64,000 nucleotides of DNA, from NCBI GenBank assembly GCA_911728435.2, contig OU452199.1:8752860-8816859 (forward strand), read 5' to 3'. Positions 48,201 to 53,457 of the stretch are shown piece after piece; position 1 is the first letter of the stretch; each line of letters opens with the position of its first letter. Both the position numbers and the translations under genes were made by a program. The notes beneath the pieces are model-generated. The model was not told where the DNA came from. It was given only the letters and a program-made list of their open reading frames with translations, and ran no database searches. Source of the DNA: Apoderus coryli. Taxonomy: Eukaryota > Arthropoda > Insecta > Coleoptera > Attelabidae.

Positions 48201-50346
48201 ACCATAAATCAAAACACTACATGTTATGCCCTATATTTGCAGTTATTCCAACAGTTGTAAAAGAATGAACGTTAAATATGCTTCTCAAGTACTTAGTCAC
48301 AGCATCTCAGTTTTCTGTCGCGTAGGCCTCATATTTTCAAAATCGTTTACTGCTTGCAACTGCAGTTGGCAAGGCTTTGATCGAACGAAAATAAAGGACC
48401 GCGCTAAAGCGATCTTTCTATGCCGTTATACTCTGTTCGGTGCTGATAATGTTATGAATTCGAATGAGAAAACATGGATTGGGTGATTATATTCTATATA
48501 ATTCTTTGTATACACGCACTTTCAACACCTACACCCCTTACTATTTTAGGATAAGGTTGCTGTTTTTTTTTAAGTTTGTATTAAATATTCGTTAAATCCT
48601 TACACCAAACTAAAACAAATGAGTTTTAATAAATAATAATAGTCCTGTTTAAGAAAAAGGCATATCTCATTGAACTGAGAATGGTTTTATATTTTATGCA
48701 CGTTCTTATTCTATCTACACTTAGTTCTCGACAGACACTCAAACAAGAACTCAACCCATTCACTAAGGCTCTTAAGGCATACTATTAATTTCACTCAGCA
48801 GCAGTACCTGGATTGTCTTAGCAGAATTACTGGACTTTTGCCGTTATCCAGGTAATAAGGGTTTATTTGGCTAGCCAACAACTGCAGCGTGTGGTCCTAT
48901 AAGTTTCCCAAGGTAAATGATGTCTGGCAATATCCCGTACTTTAGATGATTACGTCGATACGCGTTAACAATTGAATGCTGGTAATGATCTAATCTAATC
49001 GATAAAAATGTCTTTGCATTGCTTTCTTAAAATTGACAATCATTCATACATTTTGTTTTTTAAATCAAGTAGGTATATCTTATATTCTTACCCTTGTTAA
49101 AAGATCGGTGAAATTGAAAGACGAACATGCCTCACAGTTTAATTGACAAGCAAAACAGCTGCCAGTGAAAAACAGAATATCCGCAATAAATAATTCCGTA
49201 GTGGTTGAATTTTCTTCATCATCCTCCGAGTAGTCTTCACTGTAAAATAAAACTGTATCAAGTAAAACATTAAACGTGAAATTTCTTGATATTCGGCAAA
49301 TTCTAAATCTATTTGTATCACAACCTGTTTCTATACACAATATATACACCAAAAAAAGGTCAAAGCGTTAACGATATAGGTATAGGTACATTATTGTAGG
49401 TATTTATTTGAAATCAGAAGATCAAGAGAAGGACAAAGTTTATAAAGACATGTGTTAATCAAGCAAATATAATGGTCAACCGGTCATACCTATTCTTTGA
49501 CTGTACGTACTCCAATGACCTTAAAATCTATATTATATACAAATTGATAGTCTCACTTTAACGTCGTTTGGGTCATCGCGATAGCAACGGCCGTACGCGC
49601 GTCTAGGCAATATACTTTGTAGAAATAACGCAGTGTTTCATTTTCAATAATTATTAACAATAATTATGGAAAGTATTTAACTCATCTAGAACTTACCCAT
49701 CATTGTCATCCGATGCCAATTCATTGCCAGATATTTGGCAAACTGTAATAGCTGGAAATGTTGTGTTCCAGTCCAAATATGTTGTTTCTGTGACAAAGCT
49801 AACAGTATTCTCTTGATATGTTTGAAATATTCCATTGAACAGAATTATCATTCCAAGAAAGTGTGTAGTAGTTATTACTGCCCAAACTAACCTATAAATT
49901 AGATAATTATAAAAATAATTTTTGTCCGTAAATCATTTGAACACGCAACCTTCTGATCGCATTTAGACGGGCTACGTGATACCTTAGCTTCTCAGCAATT
50001 TTGAAACCTATTCCGCGCTTGATGCGGTTGTGGACAATGATATTATGAAGGGCTTTATTAGGTCTTGAATGATAGCGTTCTATACCAAACAAAAGCAATA
50101 AAGATTGAAACCGTTCCGCGCCTGATCGCGAAGTTGTGAATGAAGTTCATTTTTGTAAATTGATAAAAGAATCGTAGTGGGCAGGACTGAACTACTTAGA
50201 AATATCCTTATTGCATAATTAAGTATTATTATATTGTACTATCTTCGTATGATTACTTACCTGACCAGCCAAGGTCTTTTCTGATCAGAAACATATTTAA
50301 GTCCATGCAAATTTGTGTTTTCACAAAAATATTTTAACTGAATCAT
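9204..50346 (-). CDS. ppk: Pickpocket-family DEG/ENaC sodium channel subunit, 11 coding exons
   Basis: Coding exons in transcript order: 50346-50261, 49891-49697, 49239-49092, 46595-46465, 42644-42569, 41144-41046, 26013-25821, 21898-21845, 19802-19694, 10368-10271, 9355-9204. Every junction has AG acceptor and GT donor and the phases agree throughout, giving 1341 nt, 446 residues plus TAA. Start: ATG 50346-50344 (an ATG 8 bases upstream hits a stop at once). Seen: gating HG motif (residues 14-15), first membrane helix (~30-51), FPAITVC (74-80), cysteine-rich extracellular loop including CRFPWE (265-270) and DCLPSC (346-351), second membrane helix with Gly-Ala-Ser filter (408-410) in [13 protein letters not shown]. 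Family role: trimeric, amiloride-sensitive Na+ channel at the plasma membrane for mechanosensation, chemosensation or fluid handling; which one cannot be told. The product is short for the family but lacks no core part. The introns (up to 15 kb) are filled with repeats and host the THAP gene. No internal stop was found, so it looks functional. Confidence 0.93.
10593..12400. mobile_element. Foldback element B: ~400-bp inverted arms around a transposase relic
   Basis: The left arm (10593-10991) and the right arm (12000-12400) are inverted copies. Shared landmarks are AACCACAGATTCCTTG / CAAGGAATCTGTGGTT, the TATACAGG...TCAAAG end at 10669 mirrored near 12324, and TACGGGATGTTCAGT at 10822 mirrored near 12170. 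A CACCCTGTATA end lies just outside at about 12425. The ~1-kb loop holds minus-strand transposase remnants (separate entry). It lies in intron 9 of the channel gene. Confidence 0.78.
11210..11640 (-). pseudogene. IS630/Tc1/mariner-like transposase relic
   Basis: Minus-strand translation, with frameshifts, gives [12 protein letters not shown], then a GRPR-like segment, then [20 protein letters not shown] and a QLYPSHI segment. This is the order seen in the second helix-turn-helix region of insect transposases: a GRPR linker, a 'P-x-x-STR-x-x-A' motif, and 'L-x-P-x-H-x-x'. There is no intact frame and no catalytic triad is visible. It lies in the loop of foldback element B and supports a shared origin with element A. 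Confidence 0.5.
12470..12960. repeat. Degenerate tandem repeat, ~135-bp period
   Basis: CGCCTATGTAAACAAGTTTT near 12481, CGTCTTGTGAACTCATGCTT near 12620 and CGCCTATGTAAGCAAGTTTT near 12751 head three diverged copies. Each copy also shares a CTTTTTCCxCTAT-type lead and a TTTTxTAGGTT block. No gene lies between 12.4 and 13.4 kb. Confidence 0.5.
13407..14125. mobile_element. Foldback element C (719 bp, ~300-bp arms)
   Basis: Positions 13407-13704 are mirrored by 13808-14125, with only a ~100-bp loop. Shared landmarks are AAGTCTTTAATAATCATTTT / its mirror, GCAGGCGTTTTCTTATTAAA, and CCGATACGTACG. CACCCTGTA/ACAGGGTGG-type motifs lie inside each arm (13502 and mirror near 14032), as in elements A and B. 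No open frame is inside. It could be a MITE or a palindrome built from two copies. Confidence 0.8.
14126..16100. other. Intronic sequence, no gene; short repeats
   Basis: This lies in intron 9 of the channel gene. A ~28-bp unit containing ATTTGGCAATACATATACA is duplicated at 14140-14192. Stray CACCCTGTA motifs occur near 14260 and 14370, and ACAGGGTGTC near 14800. The open frames here show no family resemblance. Confidence 0.4.
16120..17350 (+). pseudogene. R1/LOA-like non-LTR relic, scrambled
   Basis: Three plus-strand blocks are recognisable. At 16150-16400 an RNase H-like piece reads [14 protein letters not shown] and [20 protein letters not shown]. At 16478-16852 an RT C-terminal piece reads [17 protein letters not shown] and [20 protein letters not shown], the YLG-LSF and 'MPNxGGP' pattern of R1-type elements. 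At 17040-17350 a degraded C-terminal zinc-finger block contains ACFGQYL, CVYCER and [10 protein letters not shown]. RNase H normally follows RT, so its position before it means either a rearrangement or two adjacent relics. Stops and frameshifts interrupt all blocks. Confidence 0.65.
17360..18390. other. No gene seen
   Basis: AT-rich intronic sequence between two LINE relics, without a recognisable domain or repeat on reading. Confidence 0.35.
18395..18883 (+). pseudogene. Non-LTR reverse transcriptase fragment (FVDDT box)
   Basis: The frame, continuing upstream of the first Met at 18482, contains [34 protein letters not shown], the catalytic box FVDDTNL, and [14 protein letters not shown], in RT order. 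It stops at 18883 within a KLLGIHL segment, where a short inverted repeat (ATATCATGATGTTTTTT and its mirror, about 18884-18926) begins. This is a both-ends-truncated LINE piece. Confidence 0.8.
19136..19167 (+). ncRNA. Degenerate hammerhead-like core in a dispersed repeat
   Basis: CTGATGA (19136-19142) is followed by one extra T, then a six-base stem GGAACT/AGTTCC, then GAAAC. This is the strand order of a hammerhead ribozyme core with one inserted base. No matching stem I is visible, so activity is unlikely. A downstream GTGGAGATTAGAC block (about 19207) resembles the GTGGAGTAGAC block of the repeat at 55.3 kb, which suggests a shared Penelope-like family. Confidence 0.4.
20343..20558 (+). 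pseudogene. Non-LTR reverse transcriptase fragment (FADD box)
   Basis: The frame contains [42 protein letters not shown] and the catalytic FADDLK. It is the same subfamily as the longer copy at 35-36.5 kb, which shares SYL-GR-QFV and [14 protein letters not shown]. It breaks off right after FADDLK at 20558, exactly where the mitochondrial insert begins. Confidence 0.8.
20561..21115 (-). pseudogene. NUMT: mitochondrial ATP6 3' end plus COX3 5' half
   Basis: Read on the minus strand, about 21096-20869 gives [18 protein letters not shown] and [18 protein letters not shown] followed by TAA, the end of ATP synthase subunit 6. Directly after, as in insect mitochondrial DNA, about 20865-20561 gives [38 protein letters not shown] and [12 protein letters not shown], the start of COX3. 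The COX3 Trp residues are TGA, so the frame is only open in the invertebrate mitochondrial code. A one-base indel near the COX3 start, a second near 20630, and an apparent ~15-bp deletion in ATP6 mark it as a nuclear copy. It sits flush against the LINE fragment, inside intron 8/9 territory of the channel gene. Confidence 0.9.
21116..22229. other. Intronic sequence around channel exon 8; AT microsatellite
   Basis: Apart from the 54-bp channel exon at 21845-21898 I see no gene. A (TA)n run lies at about 21632-21648. Confidence 0.5.
22230..22401. mobile_element. Small MITE-like element with 18-bp inverted ends
   Basis: GCAGAATGTTAAGCAATC (22230-22247) is mirrored by GATTGCTTAACATTCAGC (22384-22401) with one mismatch. 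An inner pair AAGCCACTG / CAGTGGCT (about 22277 and 22310) adds symmetry. The element is 172 bp with no coding capacity. Confidence 0.6.
22441..22570 (-). repeat. Dispersed repeat copy (TGGCGACACCTAGCGTG family)
   Basis: This ~130-bp block is an inverted copy of 42940-43070. Shared strings include GGCAATATGCC, ACAAACGATGGCCG, AAGTAACAACTCCAT and CCTATTGCCAACACTAG. A palindromic short form is at 48063-48166. Confidence 0.75.
22880..24357 (-). mobile_element. Tc1-like DNA transposon with 93-bp terminal inverted repeats
   Basis: The arms 22880-22972 and 24265-24357 are inverted copies with few mismatches. Between them the minus strand carries a near full-length but broken Tc1-type (DDE) transposase, about 24245-23300. 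Recognisable parts are an N-terminal helix-turn-helix, [30 protein letters not shown] (first Asp), [24 protein letters not shown] (second Asp), and LNPIEHIWD (Glu, after a frameshift near 23480). Stops and the frameshift disable it. A 53-bp TACAGGG...CACCCTGTA mini-palindrome (23041-23093) is inserted between the left repeat and the gene. Confidence 0.85.
24840..25060 (+). pseudogene. hAT/ZBED-type transposase fragment
   Basis: The plus-strand frame (open from 24887, with matching sequence slightly upstream) contains [37 protein letters not shown] and [13 protein letters not shown]. This resembles the segment 'F-x-x-RF-x-DF-x-x-x-x-x-x-x-x-LF-x-x-PF' plus 'E-x-x-DLQC' found in SCAND3/GTF2IRD2-like hAT-derived proteins. 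Similarity ends after ~70 residues. The flanks 24358-24839 and 25061-25820 hold no gene that I can see. Confidence 0.6.
26105..26264. repeat. Cluster of TACAGGGTG-type ends
   Basis: ACAGGGTGTCCCG (about 26138) and ACAGGATGTTTC (about 26183) precede element D directly. They look like one end each of truncated relatives. Confidence 0.45.
26265..28882. mobile_element. Foldback element D: 2.6-kb nested palindrome
   Basis: Outer ends read TACAGGGTGAACTATAAC (26265) and GATAGTTCACCCTGTA (ending 28882). The inverted match continues inward (AAAAATTTTAAC; GCGCCTATGAC; AACTTCACTTTATTT; AATCTCCGTTTCATAGACAA with mirrors at about 28845, 28740, 28345, 28220). A second inverted unit starts at about 27220 (TTCACGCCATGACCGATTAT) and is mirrored to about 27857, with TGACGTCA, the CREB-type octamer, in both arms. 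A third inner palindrome is centred near 27468. No open frame of note lies inside. This is three palindromic levels within intron 6 of the channel gene. Confidence 0.82.
28883..29335. other. No gene seen
   Basis: Plain AT-rich intronic sequence between foldback D and the 8.4-kb inverted duplication. Confidence 0.35.
29806..30510 (-). pseudogene. Non-LTR retrotransposon 3' fragment
   Basis: Minus-strand frames at 30501-30235 and 30265-30011 carry the region after the RT core: [34 protein letters not shown], then [14 protein letters not shown]. This is the post-RT 'Y-x-x-x-QS-x-L-x-YGI-x-WG' stretch of jockey/CR1-type elements. The 3' end is an (ATT)n/(AAT)n tail at 29806-29825. Comparison with the uninterrupted right arm (37.4 kb) shows the insertion, with ATAAAT at both edges as a possible short target duplication. 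Confidence 0.75.
31031..31798. other. No gene seen; CT microsatellite
   Basis: A (CT)n run lies at 31609-31629. Nothing else is recognisable. Confidence 0.4.
31799..32942 (-). mobile_element. Mariner element (mellifera-like), inactive
   Basis: Terminal repeats read GGCATTCAATAAGTCTGTAG (31801) and, mirrored, CTACGGACTTATTGAATGAC (ending 32939). Minus-strand pieces in order include [35 protein letters not shown] (the D-x-x-x-DFF-x-F catalytic-site block of mariners) and [15 protein letters not shown]. The upstream N-terminal half is broken by stops and frameshifts. The length of ~1.14 kb is slightly under the usual 1.3 kb. Confidence 0.85.
32960..34200 (-). pseudogene. 5'-truncated non-LTR retrotransposon
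   Basis: On the minus strand, 34199-33789 gives [17 protein letters not shown], the catalytic YADDTQVY and [15 protein letters not shown]. After a gap, 33767-33522 gives [19 protein letters not shown] and [11 protein letters not shown]. After another, 33513-33292 gives the end ([20 protein letters not shown]). The 3' tail is (AAT)n at 32961-32975. Two frameshifts separate the pieces. Most of the RT fingers and the endonuclease are missing. Confidence 0.82.
34501..35039. other. No gene seen
   Basis: AT-rich filler between two LINEs; no domain is recognisable. Confidence 0.35.
35040..36548 (+). pseudogene. 5'-truncated non-LTR retrotransposon with mutated active site
   Basis: The plus-strand frame runs from about 35060: [20 protein letters not shown], a stop at 35191-35193, [38 protein letters not shown], then FAGDLK where the family has FADDLK (catalytic Asp changed to Gly). 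The thumb region follows, then a second stop at 36055-36057, then a C-terminal tail to about 36414. AATAAAGCTAG and an (ATT)n tail end it at about 36545. The fragment at 20.34-20.56 kb belongs to the same subfamily and keeps FADD. Confidence 0.87.
36850..37303 (-). pseudogene. RpL24: RpL24 (eL24) processed pseudogene
   Basis: On the minus strand, ATG at 37303 opens MKIGL, then after a 2-base frameshift [64 protein letters not shown]. After a second frameshift come [17 protein letters not shown], an in-frame stop, [11 protein letters not shown] and finally APRVGGKR with TAA at 36850-36852. This is essentially the whole ribosomal protein with no introns, hence a retrocopy. It interrupts the right arm of the 8.4-kb inverted duplication between GATACTCTTG and GATACGTGTC on its strand, a possible imperfect target duplication. 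Confidence 0.92.
37746..38631. other. No gene seen; one ACAGGGTGTCC end
   Basis: An isolated ACAGGGTGTCCGTAAACG motif at about 38303 looks like a single end of a TACAGGGTG-family element. Otherwise nothing is recognisable. Confidence 0.4.
38632..39727 (+). pseudogene. Crypton-like tyrosine recombinase, frameshifted
   Basis: Three overlapping plus-strand frames make one protein. 38632-38920 carries a core-binding half ([32 protein letters not shown]). 38915-39350 continues with [31 protein letters not shown] and [15 protein letters not shown]. 39360-39727 carries the catalytic half with [30 protein letters not shown] and an N-terminal [16 protein letters not shown]. The NHS-x-R box, the GHSS box and the following SIKPYL tyrosine are the C-terminal catalytic residues of tyrosine recombinases. 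Two one-base shifts (near 38915 and 39350) and apparent internal loss disable it. Similar proteins in animals include Crypton-derived KIAA1958/QRICH1-type genes. It lies in channel intron 6. Confidence 0.82.
39876..39976. repeat. ~100-bp imperfect palindrome downstream of the Crypton relic
   Basis: TGTCATAGAGAATCCTTCAA is mirrored by CGGCATTCTCTATGACA. Between them GATAATAGCCC mirrors GGGCTATTATC and TTGCT mirrors AGCAA, with a short loop. It lies 150 bp after the recombinase stop and may belong to the same element's 3' region. Confidence 0.65.
40038..41021 (-). pseudogene. Non-LTR retrotransposon 3' part next to a channel exon
   Basis: Minus-strand frames at 41021-40671 and 40652-40359 carry post-RT sequence ([33 protein letters not shown], then [20 protein letters not shown]). 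The first is the 'K-x-LG-x-x-x-D-x-x-x-x-x-x-H' region. The (AAT)n tail is at 40038-40060. The copy ends about 25 bp from the splice donor of channel exon 6 (41046) without reaching it. Confidence 0.75.
41440..41770 (+). pseudogene. Transposase DDE-domain fragment (IS630/mariner-like)
   Basis: The frame 41447-41689 reads [34 protein letters not shown] and EVRQYLNEV. This is the middle of insect IS630/Tc1/mariner transposases, where IWFQQDGAPPH carries the second Asp; here that Asp is Asn. A degraded continuation past the stop suggests the PIDFG-type third site. This is plausibly the catalytic half of the family whose N-terminal half is at 6.4 kb. Confidence 0.65.
41771..42568. other. No gene seen
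   Basis: AT-rich intron 5 of the channel gene, with no recognisable element. Confidence 0.35.
42758..42909. repeat. 152-bp hairpin repeat carrying a hammerhead core
   Basis: GAATTGCTTGTTACATAAAG and the rest of a 29-bp arm (42758-42786) are mirrored by 42881-42909 with one mismatch. The loop holds the minus-strand hammerhead core. A second copy of the left arm and core, without the right arm, lies at 47885-48008. Confidence 0.8.
42828..42869 (-). ncRNA. Hammerhead ribozyme core, minimal type I
   Basis: Read on the minus strand: stem I strand CACCA (42869-42865), CTGATGA, stem II GTCG-TGGAT-CGAC, GAAA, a very short self-complementary stem III CGGCCG, the cleavage triplet GTC, then stem I partner TGGTG (42832-42828). 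All conserved core bases are present and stem I pairs 5/5. Stem III is too short to close well in a monomer. In published Penelope-like and retrozyme hammerheads such motifs work as dimers. Its role here would be self-cleavage of repeat-derived RNA; activity is inferred, not shown. Confidence 0.8.
42940..43072 (+). repeat. Dispersed repeat copy (CACGCTAGGTGTCGCC family)
   Basis: This is the inverted counterpart of 22441-22570. The end portion (GGCATATTGTCTGTTCACGC then AGGTGTCGCCAAAAACATCT) matches the right arm of the MITE at 48063-48166. At both 43 and 48 kb it follows a hammerhead repeat. Confidence 0.75.
43073..44307. other. Intron 4 sequence upstream of the THAP gene
   Basis: There is no other gene. 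ACCCTATATATTTTG-type repeat ends appear near 43757. The last 150 bp before the THAP start are richer in CG dinucleotides (for example CGCGGAGG, CACGTCACGTTGACGTC) and probably include its promoter and 5' UTR. No TATA box is evident there. Confidence 0.4.
44308..45199 (+). CDS. THAP-type zinc-finger protein, nested in a channel intron
   Basis: Exons 44308-44372, 44695-44868, 44930-45031 and 45100-45199 join in phase to 146 residues plus TAA. The first two exons encode a complete THAP domain: C6-x2-C9, FP at 23-24, W33, C51-x2-H54 with following F55, and the AIP box at 73-75 (the family AVPTIF site). THAP domains bind DNA with one zinc ion, and such proteins act in transcription or derive from P-element transposases. 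The tail is short, serine-rich ([17 protein letters not shown]) and repeated in exon 4 ([16 protein letters not shown]). Further in-phase exons at 45458-45523 and 45588-45672 would give an alternative 163-residue product (exons 1-2-3-5-6). It lies antisense inside channel intron 4. The boundaries rest on splice consensus only; the THAP core is sure, the 3' structure less so. Confidence 0.82.
45673..46464. other. No gene seen
   Basis: AT-rich remainder of channel intron 4. An open frame at 45787-46005 has no family resemblance, though a possible acceptor (TATAG at 45784) precedes it, so a further THAP-gene exon cannot be excluded. Confidence 0.3.
46740..47455. other. Possible TIR-bounded element plus ACAGGGTGATT end
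   Basis: GGGGCGTAGT at 46749 and ACTACGCCCC at about 47440 form a short inverted pair, and GTACGG/CCGTAC-type blocks follow inside. An ACAGGGTGATTTGTGAG end lies at 46880. A TCGAAACG/CATCAATGA block near 47118-47150 resembles the degenerate hammerhead-like repeats. None is strong. Confidence 0.3.
47885..48030. repeat. Second hammerhead-bearing repeat copy
   Basis: 47885-48008 matches 42759-42880 closely. In this copy the flanks AATGTTGGAAATTT-type (about 47923) and AAATTTCCAACATT (about 48016) form the outer inverted pair instead of the 29-bp arms, so the two copies are bounded at different points of what may be one longer or circularly permuted unit. Confidence 0.7.
47954..47995 (-). ncRNA. 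Hammerhead ribozyme core, minimal type I (one stem I mismatch)
   Basis: Core identical to the copy at 42828-42869 (CTGATGA, stem II GTCG/CGAC, GAAA, CGGCCG, GTC). The stem I strand is CACCT here, leaving a T-T mismatch next to the core. All catalytic core bases are kept. Confidence 0.72.
48063..48166. mobile_element. Palindromic MITE (42-bp arms)
   Basis: 48063-48104 (starts GAGAGATGTTTTGGCGAC) is mirrored by 48124-48166 with one extra T; the loop is 19 bp. The sequence belongs to the same family as the longer copies at 22.4 and 42.9 kb. Confidence 0.82.
48167..49091. other. No gene seen
   Basis: Channel intron 3. The open frame 48226-48486 shows no family resemblance. Confidence 0.35.
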
Positions 50347-50754
50347 TTTTTATTCATATTCCACAACGTAGGTATATACAGATTGCTGTTAATACGAGTA
50401 CATCGGTATAATCCGTATTTCGAAGTAATTTTTTTCATTTAATATAATAAAATGTCACCGATATTTTGCAGTTAACATATAAAAGGTAGGTAGGTACGTG
50501 TAATTACATTTTTGTTTGTGCAATATTGAAGCCCCATGGTTCTAATGATATATAAATTTGTTTGATGGTATCAGCTTAAAAGCTAAAAGCTTTATAAAAG
50601 TTTAATGTAATATCGTTGATTGAAGATCAATCAATATAACAATGCAAATTTGTTATTAATGTATTTATACTGAACTGGTAGATAGATAATAAAACACGTT
50701 CACATTAGGCGCAATGCACACTGAACAGACGTCAAGCGAGGACGCGGCACAGAC
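50347..50754. promoter_or_regulatory. Probable 5' flank of the channel gene
   Basis: This is the sequence immediately upstream of the channel ATG. A palindromic CTTTATAAAAG at about 50589-50599 could serve as a TATA element for either strand, but no initiator or transcript evidence is available. Transcription start and any 5' UTR exon are unknown. Confidence 0.25.
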
Positions 50755-51074
50755 TAAGGTCTCTTGCACACGGACGGCAAATTTGCCGGCAGGCTATGTT
50801 TCCGGTCGGCGAAAAAACCGGTGACAATTATTTAACATAAATGCAATCTTGCACACGAACCTAATTCAGGGACGGTTGCCGGTCGGCTGCCGTCCATGTT
50901 ATATTTTGATCGGCAAACACACGGCGCCCGGTCGGTTTTAGTGCCGGAGTATTGTTTTATTACAGACAAATCTATACACGCTTGCACACGAACGGCTGTT
51001 TAAGAAAATTATTTAATAGGAAAGTCGCAGTATCGTATTTAGTGTTCAAAGTAGCTGGTATGATGGAATATTGA

Positions 51075-51180
51075 AGTTTTGATAAATGCTGTGGAGGAAA
51101 GGTCTGTGATATGGGATAAGACGTTGGATGAATTTAAAGACAGGAATAAGATTAGATCTGAGTGGGACGATATTTTCGTA
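51075..51180 (+). pseudogene. MADF-domain fragment (Harbinger accessory protein)
   Basis: Plus-strand translation gives LINAVEERSVIWDKTLDEFK followed by DRNKIRSEWDDI. This is the start of a MADF DNA-binding domain, where 'L-I-x-x-V-x-x-x-P-x-L-W-D' and 'Y-K-D-R-x-x-x-x-x-x-W' are the anchors. Only the first third remains. Confidence 0.65.
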
Positions 51181-51278
51181 ATATATTTTTTTTAACTTTA
51201 ACGACTTTAAATTTTATTAAATTGCCAAGGCACAGACCCTTCGTTACTCATAAAATATTATGTAAAATACTCTCGCAA

Positions 51279-51539
51279 TTAGGTGCCAGTGCTCGTTCCT
51301 CTTAGTTTAGTTTGTCTGGGAACATCCTCAAGACTTTCTACGAAGAGTGCGTCTTCAGTATGATATCCATATTTTACCCTTACAAAATTATGCAAAATGC
51401 AACATGCTTTGATAATGTCGACAGCAAAGTTCTCAGAAACATTTAAAGGACAAATCTTAAGACGATACTGGATTTCTAAATACGTTTGCCAGCTGAGCGC
51501 CGCGCAGGGATCGTGTGAAAAGGTGTCATCCGTGTGCAA
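51279..51539 (-). pseudogene. Harbinger (HARBI1-type) transposase C-terminus
   Basis: The minus-strand frame reads LEIQYRLKICPLNVSENFAV then DIIKACCILHNFVRVKYGY. The ACCILHNF box is the hallmark near the C-terminus of HARBI1-like DDE nucleases. The catalytic domain upstream is deleted, and the frame runs into the terminal repeat. Confidence 0.8.
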
Positions 51540-51806
51540 GAGACCTTAGGTCGCTTCTACGTCTCTTCTATGTAATTAAATGGTCCAATGCATATAAAGG
51601 CGACGTGGCGACGTGGCGCTGTCGGCTGCCATCCCGCCCTTGCCACGTCTCCTTTCAGTCACTCGTGGCGTACAGGAACAGACCGACGCCCGACGTCCGT
51701 TCTACTATTGGTGCGTAGTAAAAAAAATAGTAGTAGAATGCGAGACGATATTGGATTTAATCATGCACCGAATGAATTGTGTCCGAAAAATTTTAACTGG
51801 TAACAG

Positions 51807-51984
51807 GAATTGTCGGTATTGGACAAATAAATAAAACTTTCTAAATTTCAGCCAACGTTTCGTTCACTGTACGTGAACTTCTATTATTATGACTAAATAA
51901 GGCCCTGAAGAAGTTCACGTACAGTGAACGAAACGTTGGCTGAAATTTAGAAAGTTTTATTTATTTGTCCAATACCGACAATTC
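51807..51984. repeat. Perfect 75-bp inverted repeat with 28-bp loop
   Basis: 51807-51881 and 51910-51984 are exact reverse complements. On the plus strand the right arm holds CTGAAGA (51905-51911 region), a GTTCAC/GTGAAC stem and GAAACG, the order of a hammerhead-like core with one changed base. It lies between the divergent channel and Rme-8 genes. Confidence 0.95.
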
Positions 51985-53457
51985 ATGTTACCAATTGGAT
52001 TTAATATTCAATTTTGTGAGGAAGTTGAAAAATATCCAGGCCTATAGGATCATAGTCACTCTTGGGACATCCTGTAAAAATTCTGGAATCGATCTGGATG
52101 TGTTTAATTCACGCATAACATTGAATGTTCCACTAGTTTGCCCCTTCTTTAGCCACAACGGATGAACTCAAAATTTTCTGTTTTTTTGCACATTAGCCAC
52201 GTACACCCAATCCAACATATCTTCATCAGTACTTTAATAATCCATGTTCTAAACCAGTCAGTAACCACGTTTGTAGACAAAACGATGACTCTCCAAACTT
52301 TACCACGGCATTCCACGTACTGACCGAAATTTCTCGTCACTACCTCGCCCCTTCTGTGTCTATTGGCACACGTCACGTCATCACAACAGAAATCCCCGAG
52401 TCGGAGTAATTCATACTCGTTAGCGAGTGAATGCAGATGCTAAATTCAGAAAAAAATGCTGCTATAATTAAATACCTGGTACCCAAAATGAAAAATACTA
52501 ACCATCGTCCATTTTGGCTTAATCTTCCTGAAAGTGAACAATCACGTCATCTAACTATGTAGGATAATAATAAGATTCATAATGAATACTGCATTGATAT
52601 TTTGTTTATTTTTCCTTCATAACCGTGTCAGTTTACTTGTGAAATAAACGTTTATTTAAAAAAATAAATATTTTTACATTTTACACTGCTATTACCTACT
52701 ATTTAAAAATAATAATTTGTTAAATTTTATATGTGCATATACATTTAATATGGTAAAAATACAGTATATACTGTACTTTTTGTATAAAATTCTCATCACC
52801 TTGAAACTTATTAAAAACAAAACACCGTATATGCATTTTCTTCCAACAAACTAATTATTTCTTAAAAGTTAGCTAAGCCCGATAAAACTAGAGGCCTAAT
52901 ATAGTTCAATTAGACCCATACTTCTTCGTTTTGCGTAAAAAGATATAAATAAAATCTTAAACGTAATCCTAACAAGAAATCTAACTTCTCAAAAAATGTT
53001 TTTTTTTCATATACTGTGTTTTTCCTTGGGACAGCCGTTATACTCCCAAATGTTTTCACATTTTTTGAAACAGAGCGCCATCTATTATAGAGGTAGCTAA
53101 ATTACGCAAAATAGTCTCAACGATTTCTATATGTCGTTGAATTGTTCCTATTGACGTTCACTATTTTTGACGTTTGAAAAAAAATATTAACATTACATTA
53201 ACCTCAGCTGATGGGTAGAGAATATAAATCAAAAGATTTCATCTACCTAAAAATTTTCTAAAAAATCCTGTGTAAGCAGAAACTAACAGAATAATTAACT
53301 AAATGTTCGTTAAATACGCTTTGTCGATGTGATCTACATATAAGTAAACTTGAAAAACACTTAGGTATCTTTTAAATTATGTAGTGCTACTGATTTATAA
53401 ATTTCTTTTTGTTTACTACTGCAAAAATTAATATAAATAAACATAGGAAACTCAAAG
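51985..53457. other. Intergenic sequence upstream of Rme-8
   Basis: No gene seen. The Rme-8 promoter and any non-coding first exon must lie here, but nothing decisive is visible. Confidence 0.35.

Larger units (their letters stand above)
50755..51548. mobile_element. PIF/Harbinger element, deleted
   Basis: TAAGGTCTCTTGCACACGGA (50755-50774) is mirrored exactly at 51529-51548. TTGCACACGAACC/GG-type subterminal repeats recur near 50851 and 50994. Inside are relics of both Harbinger genes: a MADF-like piece on the plus strand and the transposase C-terminus on the minus strand. The ends TAA/TTA are compatible with the family's three-base target preference but are not identical, so the exact border is uncertain. 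Confidence 0.85.
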
